Assembly: GCA_947259235.1 (NCBI GenBank)
Contig: CAMYLL010000032.1
Coordinates: forward strand, 1-14,022
Direction of reading: 5' to 3'
Length of the DNA stretch: 14,022 nt
From: an uncultured Pseudodesulfovibrio sp.
GTDB taxonomy: Bacteria > Desulfobacterota > Desulfovibrionia > Desulfovibrionales > Desulfovibrionaceae
The stretch's first letter is position 1. Each line of letters starts with the position of its first letter. A program made the translations under genes and the position numbers. Below are positions 6,780-14,022 of the stretch, one piece after another. The notes beneath the pieces were generated by a model. It was not told where the DNA came from. It searched no databases and saw nothing but the letters and a program-made list of their open reading frames with translations.

Positions 6780-7802
6780 GTGGCGCAGTTCACCATCAAG
6801 GACCTGGCCAGGAAGCTGGGCGTTTCCCCGTCCACCGTGTCCCGCGCCCTGAGCGACCACCCGGACATCAGCCCGGCCACCAAGCGGCGAGTGGCCGAAG
6901 CGGCTCAGAAATATCACTATCATCCCAATCAGATAGCCCAGTCCCTGCAAAAGAAGCGCAGCAGCACCATCGGCGTCATCGTGCCGGAGATCAGGCATAA
7001 TTTTTTCTCCACGGTCATCAGCGGCATCGAGGAGGTGGCCTATGAATCGGGCTACACCATCATGGTCTGCCAGAGCAACGAGACCCTGGCCCGCGAGGTG
7101 CTCAACACCCAGGCCCTGGTGGCCAACCGGGTGGCCGGGCTGCTCATAGCCATCTCCACGGAGACGTCGCGGTGGGACCACCTGGAGAACGTGCTGGCGC
7201 GCGGGGTTCCCCTGGTCCAGTTCGACAGGGTGGCGGAGCCTCTGGACACCAGCAAGGTGGTCATCGACGACTACCGGGCCGCCTACGAGGCCGTGGTTCA
7301 TCTCATTGATTCCGGCTATCGCCGCATCGGCCATTTTTCCGGCCGGGAGGTCATCGCCATGGACCGCCACCGTTGCCGGGGATACCTCGACGCCCTGGCT
7401 GATCACGGTCTGGCCTGCGACCGCAGGTTCCTGATCCGGGGCGGCTACCGCGAGGAGGACGGCCGGGCGGCGGTGGAGCGGCTCCTCGCCCTTGGCGAGC
7501 TGCCCGATGCCATCCTTGCCGTCAACGACCCGGTGGCGGTGGGGGCCTTTGTCCGGCTCAAGGAGGCCGGAGTGCGCATCCCGGAGGACGTGGCGCTGGT
7601 GGGATTTTCCGACACGCCCGCGGCCGCGCTCATCGATCCGGCGCTGACCACTGTCTACCAGCCCGCCTTTGAGATGGGGCGCACCGCCGCCTCGCTTTTG
7701 CTGGAGCAATTAACGGCGGAAGGTGGTAGCGTCGAAATGAAAACCGTCGTGCTCCCCACGGAGCTGCGCGTGCGCGGTTCGTCGCGGCCGAGGGGGGCGT
7801 GA
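6780..7802 (+). CDS. LacI-family transcriptional regulator of the gal operon
   Basis: 340-residue LacI/GalR-family regulator, expected to repress the operon and release DNA when a galactose-related sugar binds. The N-terminal helix-turn-helix is TIKDLARKLGVSPSTVSRAL (5-24), followed by the hinge helix NQIAQSL (50-56) with the minor-groove leucine L56. Residues from about 64 onward (IGVIVPEIRHNFFSTVISGIE) form the periplasmic-binding-protein-like effector domain. The start is GTG, 3 nt after galK, with a G-rich stretch at 6766-6771 as a modest Shine-Dalgarno. Lying inside the operon it appears to control, it would be autoregulated through the palindrome at 4314-4337. The effector (galactose, galactose 1-phosphate or another) cannot be read from the sequence. 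GalR would be a functional label, but orthology is not established. Confidence 0.93.
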   Translation: MAQFTIKDLARKLGVSPSTVSRALSDHPDISPATKRRVAEAAQKYHYHPNQIAQSLQKKRSSTIGVIVPEIRHNFFSTVISGIEEVAYESGYTIMVCQSNETLAREVLNTQALVANRVAGLLIAISTETSRWDHLENVLARGVPLVQFDRVAEPLDTSKVVIDDYRAAYEAVVHLIDSGYRRIGHFSGREVIAMDRHRCRGYLDALADHGLACDRRFLIRGGYREEDGRAAVERLLALGELPDAILAVNDPVAVGAFVRLKEAGVRIPEDVALVGFSDTPAAALIDPALTTVYQPAFEMGRTAASLLLEQLTAEGGSVEMKTVVLPTELRVRGSSRPRGA

Positions 7803-8955
7803 TGGGCGCGGGCGTGGAGCGGATCGCGTGGGGCGAGGTCCCCGGCCCTGGCGGCGCGCGGGCGGTGGAGCTTTTCACCCTGACCGGATCTACCGGCATC
7901 CGGGCGCGGGTGGCCACCTGGGGAGCCGCACTGGTGGGGCTGAGCGTGCCGGATCGCACCGGGAACATGGACGAGGTGGTCCTCGGATTTGACTCCCTGG
8001 CCGGATACCGTGCCGACAGGAATTACATGGGCGTTGTCATCGGCCGGACGGCCAACCGCATCGGCAGGGCGCGATTTTCCCTGGACGGGGCCGAGTACGC
8101 GCTGGACAGGAATCAGGGGGCGCACCACCTGCACGGCGGCGCGGGCGGGTTCCACTCCCGGGTCTGGTCGGTCGAGGCCCTGGACGAAAGCGCGGCGGAC
8201 GAAAGCGCGGCGGACGGGAGCGCGGCGGACGGGCCGAGCCTGACGCTCTGCCTCGTCAGCCCGGACGGTGACCAGGGCTATCCGGGCACAGTGACCGCCC
8301 GGGCCTGCTATCAGGTGACCGGGGACGGGCTGCGCCTGACCCTGCGGGCGGAAACGGACAGGCCCACCGTGGTGAACATGACCGGCCACGCCTATTTCAA
8401 CCTGGGCGGCCAGCAAGCGCGAGACATTCTTGATCACGAGGTGTCCATTCGGGCCGGTCGGTATCTGGAGGCGGACAGGGACCAGTTGCCCACGGGCGGG
8501 CTGTGCCCGGTGCGGGGAACAGGGTTTGATTTCACCTCGCCGGTGCGCCTGGGCGACCGGTTGGGCGACGCTTTCGCCCCCCTGGACGCGGGGCAGGGGC
8601 CAGAGCACGGTTTTGATCACGGCTTCGTGCTTGACGGCGAGCCGGGGCGGCTGAACCCCGCCGCGCGGGTATGGCATCCGCAGACCGGGCGGGTGCTTGA
8701 GGTGTGGACCACCCAGCCCACGGTGCATTTTTACACGGGCGGTTTCGTCGCGCCGGGGCCGGACGCCCGGGGCGGCGGGGTGTACGGCCCGGCCAGCGGG
8801 CTGTGCCTGGAGGCCCAGGGATATACCGATGCGCCCAACAGACCGGAGTTCCGGCCGGTGACGCTGCGGCCGGGGCAGCAGTATGAGCAGACAACCGAGT
8901 ACCGCTTTGCCGCAGTGCGGGGAGCGGATGACGCAGAACAGACAGGTGGGGAGCA

Positions 8956-8974
<19 letters not shown>
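7802..8974 (+). CDS. galM: Aldose 1-epimerase (galactose mutarotase)
   Basis: 390-residue mutarotase that interconverts alpha and beta anomers of galactose and glucose, supplying alpha-galactose to GalK. Family residues are visible: LHGG with H111, [10 protein letters not shown] with the catalytic acid H196, and [18 protein letters not shown] with the catalytic base E337. [15 protein letters not shown] (78-92) is also typical. It is about 45 residues longer than E. coli GalM (346). Part of this is a low-complexity insert of three D-E/G-S-A-A repeats at 128-142, encoded by a 15-bp tandem repeat. The ATG at 7802 overlaps the regulator's stop by 1 nt and follows GAGGGGGG (7790-7797) by 4 nt; a GTG at 7799 is too close to that site. 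No signal peptide is seen, so it is cytoplasmic. Its last 19 nt overlap the ATPase gene. Confidence 0.94.
8183..8227 (+). repeat. 15-bp tandem repeat within galM, three copies
   Basis: Units at 8183-8197 and 8198-8212 are identical (GACGAAAGCGCGGCG). The third (8213-8227) differs at two positions (GACGGGAGCGCGGCG), and a fourth begins at 8228 and breaks off after GACGGG. The repeat keeps the frame and encodes [15 protein letters not shown]. It lies between the LHGG motif and the next beta-strand, so probably in a surface loop. Confidence 0.9.
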
Positions 8975-10050
<1,076 letters not shown>

Positions 10051-10061
10051 TTTTCATAAGG

Positions 10062-10087
10062 TGTAACATTTTGTAATCGTATGTAAT
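10062..10087 (+). promoter_or_regulatory. AT-rich spacer with three phased TGTAAY motifs before the binding-protein gene
   Basis: The 77-bp gap after the ATPase gene is AT-rich in an otherwise GC-rich operon. TGTAAC starts at 10062, and TGTAAT at 10072 and 10082, exactly 10 bp apart. TTGATT (10047-10052) and TGTAAT (10072-10077) could act as a weak promoter, but their 19-bp spacing is long. It may be an internal promoter, a direct-repeat protein site or an A/T-rich translation enhancer; the sequence does not decide. Confidence 0.35.
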
Positions 10088-10127
10088 TGATTCGTTCAAG
10101 GTGAAGTGTTTCAACACAGGAGGCAGT

Positions 10128-11390
10128 ATGATCAAGTCGTTTTCCAAGTACATCGTCATCATGGCGGCAGCGTTGCTGCTGGCGGCCCCGCAGGCCGTCC
10201 AGGCCAAGGAACTGACCGGCGAGCTGGAGATATTCTCCTGGTGGGCCGGTGATGAAGGCCCGGCCCTGGCCGCCCTCATTGACATCTACAAGAAACAGAA
10301 TCCCGGCGTCGAGGTCATCAACGCCACGGTCACCGGCGGTTCCGGCGTCAACGCCAAGGCCGTGCTCAAGACCCGCATGCTCGGCGGCGAGCCGCCGGAC
10401 AGCTTCCAGGTCCACGCCGGGCAGGAGCTCATCGGCACCTGGGTCAAGGCGGACCGCATGGAAGATCTGACGCCCCTCTTCAAGGAGCAGGGCTGGATGG
10501 ACGTCTTCCCCGAGGGGCTGATCAAGCTCATCGGCACCGACAAAGGCATCTGGTCCGTGCCGGTCAACGTCCACCGCTCCAACGTCATGTGGTACATCCC
10601 GGCCAACCTCGCCAAGTGGGGCGTGGCCGTGCCCAAGACCTGGGACGAGTTCTTCGCCATCGCCCCCAAGCTCAAGGAGCAGGGTGTCCTGCCCCTGGCC
10701 CTGGCCCAGAACTGGACCGCCAACCACCTGTGGGAATCCGTGGCCCTGGCTTCCCTGGGCGCGGACAACTGGGACGCCCTGTGGAACGGAACCCTGGCCT
10801 TTGACAGCCCCGAGGGCATCAAGGCGTGGGAGATGTTCGGCAAGGTGCTTGAATACACCAATGCGGACGCCTCCTCCCTGTCCTGGCAGCAGGCCACCGA
10901 CATGGTCATCGACGGCCGCGCCGCCTTCAACATCATGGGCGACTGGGCCGCGGGCTACATGTACACCACCAAGAAGATGACTCCGGGCAAGGACTTCGGC
11001 TGGGTCGCCTCTCCCGGTACTTCCGGCGAGTTCCTGTTCCTGGCCGATTCCTTCGGCCTGCCCCTTGGCTCGCCCCACCGCGACAACGCCATCGCATGGC
11101 TGAAGATCCTCGGCTCCAAGGAAGGCAGCGACGCCTTCAACCCCATCAAGGGGTCCATCTCGGCGCGCACCGATTCCGACCTGAGCAAGTACAACGACTA
11201 CCTCAAGTCCGCTGCCGCCGACTTCGGCAAGGACCGCGTGGTCGGCTCCCTGGCCCACGGCGTGGCCGCCAACGAGACCTTTATGGGTGGCTTCGCCTCC
11301 GTCATGGAGATGTTCCTGAAGACCAGGAATCCCCAGGCCGCTGCCAAGGCATGCCAGCAGCTGGCCAAGAAGAGCAGGATAGGCGAATAG
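10128..11390 (+). CDS. Periplasmic glucose/galactose-type sugar-binding protein of an ABC transporter
   Basis: 420-residue CUT1-class solute-binding protein that captures sugar in the periplasm and delivers it to the two permeases. Residues 1-26 are a signal peptide ending AVQA before KELTG; there is no lipobox Cys. From memory of the family, it closely resembles the Thermus thermophilus glucose/galactose-binding protein. Shared stretches include [13 protein letters not shown] (35-47), [20 protein letters not shown] (94-105), [13 protein letters not shown] (140-152), [12 protein letters not shown] and the region around FNPIKGSI. The paired tryptophans W38 and W39 and H96 lie where that protein contacts its sugar. 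AGGAGG (10118-10123), 4 nt before the ATG, is the strongest Shine-Dalgarno of the operon, as expected for an abundant binding protein. GTGTT/AACAC (10106-10117) forms a small inverted repeat just before it. Galactose as ligand is inferred from the operon; glucose is equally compatible. Confidence 0.94.
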   Translation: MIKSFSKYIVIMAAALLLAAPQAVQAKELTGELEIFSWWAGDEGPALAALIDIYKKQNPGVEVINATVTGGSGVNAKAVLKTRMLGGEPPDSFQVHAGQELIGTWVKADRMEDLTPLFKEQGWMDVFPEGLIKLIGTDKGIWSVPVNVHRSNVMWYIPANLAKWGVAVPKTWDEFFAIAPKLKEQGVLPLALAQNWTANHLWESVALASLGADNWDALWNGTLAFDSPEGIKAWEMFGKVLEYTNADASSLSWQQATDMVIDGRAAFNIMGDWAAGYMYTTKKMTPGKDFGWVASPGTSGEFLFLADSFGLPLGSPHRDNAIAWLKILGSKEGSDAFNPIKGSISARTDSDLSKYNDYLKSAAADFGKDRVVGSLAHGVAANETFMGGFASVMEMFLKTRNPQAAAKACQQLAKKSRIGE

Positions 11391-11400
11391 ACAACGACGG

Positions 11401-11439
11401 GCACAGTGCGCCGGGGGCCATGCTCCCGGCGCACCGTGC
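11401..11439 (+). terminator. Intercistronic hairpin after the binding-protein gene
   Basis: Arms 11401-11415 (GCACAGTGCGCCGGG) and 11425-11439 (CCCGGCGCACCGTGC) pair over 15 bp with a single A-C mismatch and a 9-nt loop, 10 nt after the stop codon. Only CCTTT follows, so full termination is unlikely. Hairpins here in binding-protein-dependent transport operons usually protect the upstream mRNA from 3' decay or reduce read-through, so the binding protein exceeds the permeases. Confidence 0.6.
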
Positions 11440-11494
11440 TCCTTTGGCGTAGGCTGGCCCCGGGGGCGGCCTGCGGGCGACAGGGGAGGGAAAC

Positions 11495-12613
11495 ATGCGG
11501 GAAGCTTCACGGGACAGGGCTAAGGCGTTTTTGACGCTTCTGCCGTCGATCATACTGGTCGCCGTGTTCGTTTACGGATTCATAGGCAACACCATCTGGA
11601 CGTCCATGACGGATTGGGGCGGGTCCGGCGCACTGGCCACCGAGCCGGTCAAGAATTTCATCGGCCTTGATAATTACGTGGACCTCTTCACCGGATTCCT
11701 GGGCGGGGGCTTCCGCCAGGATCTGGTCAACGCGGTCTACTATTCCATAATGCTCCTGGCCGGAGCCGTGGGCCTTGGCATGTTCATCGCCATACTGCTG
11801 GACCGCAAGCCCAAGGGCGAGGACGTCCTGCGGACCATTTTCCTGTATCCCATGTCACTGTCCTTCATCGTCTCCGGCACCATCTGGCGCTGGCTCCTGG
11901 CCCCCCAGGGCGGTGTCAACGTGCTGCCTGCCTATGCGGGGTTCAAGCCGCTGGATTTCGCATGGCTCTCCAGCACCGGCGCGATCCTCGAATTCAACTG
12001 GCAGAACCTCTTCCAGGTGTTGCTCTATGCGGCGGCCTTCGTGATGATCATGGTCGGCCTGTGGGGGGTGCGCCGTGATCCCCGGCGGGCGGTACTGCGC
12101 TGGATCGGACCGGGGGCGGCGGCGGGCCTGTTGGTCTGGCTGTTCGGCGACCTGCTCCCCCAGGCGCTCTTCATGGAGGAGACGCACGGCTTCAATCTCG
12201 CGACCCTGGGCATTATCATGGCCACCATCTGGCAGTATTCCGGCTACACCATGGCCCTCTACCTGGCCGGGTTCAACGGCATCTCCCAGGACCTGCGCGA
12301 CGCGGCCATGCTCGACGGCGCAAGCGAGGCGGGCTACTACCGCCACGTGGCCATTCCCATGCTCAAGCCCATCACCATCAGCGCGGTCATCATCCTCTCC
12401 CACATCTCGCTGAAGATGTTCGACCTGATCTTTGCCATGACAGGGCCGGACAACGCACAGACCGGACATCCCGCCCTGACCATGTATCTGACCACCTTCC
12501 GCGCCAACGACTTTGCCCGGGGCGCGGCCATCGCCATCGTGCTGTTCATGATCGCGGCCCTGTTCATCGTGCCCTATCTGGTCAGCCAATACCGCCAGAG
12601 GCGCAGGGGATGA
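11495..12613 (+). CDS. Sugar ABC transporter permease (MalF/UgpA-type), enlarged
   Basis: 372-residue inner-membrane permease of a CUT1 importer. Predicted membrane segments lie near 11-31, 82-102, 114-134, 172-191, 203-222, 238-260, 292-314 and 342-363. The cytoplasmic EAA loop that docks on the ATPase is LRDAAMLDGASEAGYYRHVAIPML (in part at 267-290, with the key G at 275). Typical members have about 290-310 residues and six segments. This one has an extra stretch of roughly 60 residues, 172-232, with two additional hydrophobic segments, before the conserved TIWQYSGYTMALYLAG. GGGGAGGG (11483-11490) precedes the ATG by 4 nt. It follows the binding-protein gene after a 104-bp gap with a hairpin, and its stop overlaps the second permease. 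Confidence 0.93.
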   Translation: MREASRDRAKAFLTLLPSIILVAVFVYGFIGNTIWTSMTDWGGSGALATEPVKNFIGLDNYVDLFTGFLGGGFRQDLVNAVYYSIMLLAGAVGLGMFIAILLDRKPKGEDVLRTIFLYPMSLSFIVSGTIWRWLLAPQGGVNVLPAYAGFKPLDFAWLSSTGAILEFNWQNLFQVLLYAAAFVMIMVGLWGVRRDPRRAVLRWIGPGAAAGLLVWLFGDLLPQALFMEETHGFNLATLGIIMATIWQYSGYTMALYLAGFNGISQDLRDAAMLDGASEAGYYRHVAIPMLKPITISAVIILSHISLKMFDLIFAMTGPDNAQTGHPALTMYLTTFRANDFARGAAIAIVLFMIAALFIVPYLVSQYRQRRRG

Positions 12614-13440
12614 CCATGACGCGCACATCCGTTTTCGGCACGATTCTGCTCTATTCCACCCTGGGCCTGCTCGCCGTGCTCTTTCTCATGCCCGCCTACA
12701 TGGCGGTCGTCACCGCCCTCAAGCTGCCGGCGGATATCAGCCTGCCCTCGGCCTGGGAGCTGCCCCCGGTCTTCAACTGGTCGAGCTTTGCGGATGCCGC
12801 GGCCATGCTGCGGCCCAATTTCGTCAACTCCGTCATCCTGACCATCACGGCCACCATCGGTTCCACCGTCCTCGGCTCACTCAACGGGTATGTCTTCTCC
12901 AAGTGGAAGTTCAAGGGGAGCGAGGTGGTCTTCACACTCTTCCTCTTCGGCATGTTCATCCCGTACCAGGTCATTCTCATCCCGCTCTTCCAGACCCTGC
13001 GCGCCATGAATCTCTATGGCGGCCTGCCGGGGCTGATCCTGGCGCACATCGTCTACGGCCTGCCCATCACCTCGCTCATCTTCCGCAACTTCTATTCCCA
13101 GATACCCACAGCCCTCATCGAATCGGGACGTCTGGACGGCGCGGGGTTCTTTTCCATCTACCTGCGTATCGTGTTCCCGCTCTCCATTCCCGGATTCGTG
13201 GTCACCAGCCTGTGGCAGTTCACCCAGATCTGGAACGAGTTCCTCTGGGGCATCTGCCTCACCCGGCATGCGGACAATCCCATCACCGTGGGGCTTGCCC
13301 AGTTGGCCGGGGGGCAGGCTGTGAGCTGGAACCTGCCCATGGCCGGTTCGATCATGGCCGCCGTTCCCGTGCTGTGCATCTACATATTCCTTGGCAGATA
13401 TTTCATTCGCGGCCTGCTGGCCGGATCGGTCAAGGAGTAG
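12610..13440 (+). CDS. Sugar ABC transporter permease (MalG/UgpE-type)
   Basis: 276-residue inner-membrane permease, the second half of the transport channel. Six hydrophobic segments lie near 11-35, 72-94, 106-126, 137-158, 192-208 and 244-263. The EAA loop is ALIESGRLDGAGFFSIY (168-184) followed by VFPLSIPG, and the length is normal for the family. ATGA overlaps the first permease's stop by 4 nt, so the two are probably translationally coupled. An ATG at 12616, 6 nt after AGGGG (12605-12609), is an alternative start that would drop two residues. It is the last gene of the gal cluster. No clear intrinsic terminator follows within about 100 bp. Confidence 0.94.
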   Translation: MTMTRTSVFGTILLYSTLGLLAVLFLMPAYMAVVTALKLPADISLPSAWELPPVFNWSSFADAAAMLRPNFVNSVILTITATIGSTVLGSLNGYVFSKWKFKGSEVVFTLFLFGMFIPYQVILIPLFQTLRAMNLYGGLPGLILAHIVYGLPITSLIFRNFYSQIPTALIESGRLDGAGFFSIYLRIVFPLSIPGFVVTSLWQFTQIWNEFLWGICLTRHADNPITVGLAQLAGGQAVSWNLPMAGSIMAAVPVLCIYIFLGRYFIRGLLAGSVKE

Positions 13441-13849
13441 TCCGCAGCCGGGATACCCGTCGTCGTGCCGGGATCAGGCGAGCTCGTGCAATTTCGCGCA
13501 ACAGCCTCCGCCAGGACAGACCGCGTTGCGTGTTTGAAGCCACAAATACGCGCAATGTGTATCTGAGAGCCGCCGTTGGTCGTTTTTTTGGTGCAGGTTT
13601 GGCAGGCTGTCGCCAGTTTGGCGTTTCGTGCTGCGTTTATCCTTTTCAATTGTCTGAATTAAAAACAGAAAATTATTTACATGGTGCGCCTGTCGCGCGC
13701 CGTAAACTGGGTTTTTCTATGATGAGTGTCTGCTTTCGAGGCCCTAAGTGTCGTTGGTTGTGTAAAAAGTTCTGGCAATATCGCGCAAAAGCCTGAAGTG
13801 AGGCATAGCCTATGCAACCTCCGTCACATTCCATGAAGGAGGAATCGAA
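13441..13849. other. Lower-GC intergenic region without a recognisable gene
   Basis: About 410 bp between the last permease and the next gene. From about 13620 on the base composition is clearly richer in A and T than the operon, and I see no ORF with protein character. It holds a near-identical 14-bp direct repeat TCGCGCAA-C/A-AGCCT (13494-13507 and 13781-13794) and a third CGCGCAA at 13549. There are short hairpins CGCCA/TGGCG (13611-13623, followed by TTT) and GGTGCGC/GCGCGCC (13683-13701, T-run 11 nt further on); either could be a weak terminator for the operon. An inverted repeat lies near the next gene. A small RNA cannot be excluded. Confidence 0.5.
13803..13815 (+). promoter_or_regulatory. 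Inverted repeat upstream of the last gene
   Basis: GCATAG (13803-13808) and CTATGC (13810-13815) form a perfect inverted repeat around one base, 34 bp before the start codon. Flanking GTGA/TCAC and GAGG/CCTC extend it imperfectly. It could be an operator or a leader hairpin. No convincing promoter hexamers were found close by. Confidence 0.35.
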
Positions 13850-14022
13850 ATGGAACTCATATTCAACGTACATGGTCACTCATGCGACCTGGCACTGCAC
13901 CCCATATCCGAAAAGACCGCACGAATCATCAAGAAGCACGGCTCCGAGGTATACTCCATGAAGCCCCTTGAGTGGTGGAGGAAGGGTAACACCGCCACCT
14001 GGGGTATGCGTATGGACGACAA
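13850..14022 (+). CDS. Unrecognised protein, N-terminal part only
   Basis: An open frame of 57 complete codons runs off the window end. It begins MELIFNVHGHSCDLALHPIS and includes EWWRKGNTATWGMRMDD at the end of the visible part. I do not recognise the family. It looks soluble, has no signal peptide, and is rich in His, Lys and Trp. The case for a real gene is the near-perfect Shine-Dalgarno AAGGAGG (13836-13842), 7 nt before the ATG, an uninterrupted frame, and a protein-like composition. It uses ATA three times and is less GC-rich at third positions than the gal genes, which may mean a different origin or low expression. Length and function cannot be judged from this fragment. Confidence 0.75.
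   Translation, partial: MELIFNVHGHSCDLALHPISEKTARIIKKHGSEVYSMKPLEWWRKGNTATWGMRMDD

Noticed and set aside
5451..7709. A 752-codon minus-strand frame across galK and the regulator gene
   Set aside because: Long antisense frames are common opposite GC-rich genes. The translation is low-complexity, rich in His, Gly and Arg, while both plus-strand genes show full family motifs.
13683..13716. GGTGCGC/GCGCGCC hairpin as the terminator of the gal operon
   Set aside because: The T-run begins 11 nt after the stem and the site is about 240 bp beyond the last stop codon, so it is noted only within the intergenic region.
13773..13787. Sigma54-like promoter TGGCAATATCGCGCA upstream of the last gene
   Set aside because: Spacing between the GG and GC elements is one base short, and the second element lacks the TTGC core.
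13441..13849. A tRNA or CRISPR array in the long intergenic region
   Set aside because: No cloverleaf arms or regularly spaced repeats of sufficient length were found.

Overview
The window is a GC-rich bacterial segment with tightly packed genes, ATGA/TGATG overlaps and strong Shine-Dalgarno sequences. Its protein style suggests a Desulfovibrio-like member of the Desulfobacterota. That placement is an inference from general appearance and is only moderately likely, because no rRNA or other marker gene is present.

Left part (1-4170). A secreted UshA-type 5'-nucleotidase / UDP-sugar hydrolase (201-1967, +) converges on a Gfo/Idh/MocA-family sugar oxidoreductase (2004-3002, -). A divergent intergenic region with a near-consensus sigma70 promoter (3185-3214) leads into ppnP, a small cupin-like nucleoside phosphorylase, and then an unrecognised acidic 137-residue protein. 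This two-gene unit ends at a strong intrinsic terminator (4121-4170). The nucleotidase and the phosphorylase could act in sequence to salvage nucleotides.

Centre and right (4279-13440). This is one co-directional cluster for galactose use. An extended -10 promoter is followed directly by a perfect 24-bp palindrome of LacI-family type (4314-4337). Then come galT, galK, a LacI-family regulator, galM, a MalK/UgpC-type ABC ATPase, a periplasmic binding protein that closely resembles the Thermus glucose/galactose-binding protein, and two permeases. The transporter would import galactose and/or glucose, GalM would convert the beta to the alpha anomer, GalK would phosphorylate it and GalT would exchange it onto UDP. 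The LacI-family protein is the obvious candidate to bind the palindrome and repress its own operon. galE (UDP-glucose 4-epimerase) is not in the window and would have to lie elsewhere. Two breaks in the tight packing, an AT-rich 77-bp gap before the binding protein and a 104-bp gap with a strong hairpin after it, suggest the binding protein has its own expression level.

Right end (13441-14022). About 400 bp of visibly lower-GC noncoding DNA carries short repeats and no clear terminator. It is followed by the start of an unrecognised gene with an excellent ribosome binding site, cut by the window edge. I found no rRNA, tRNA, CRISPR array, insertion sequence or defence system, and no wholly novel system. 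The most interesting items are the gal regulatory region, the phased repeats before the binding protein, the tandem repeat inside galM and the enlarged first permease.
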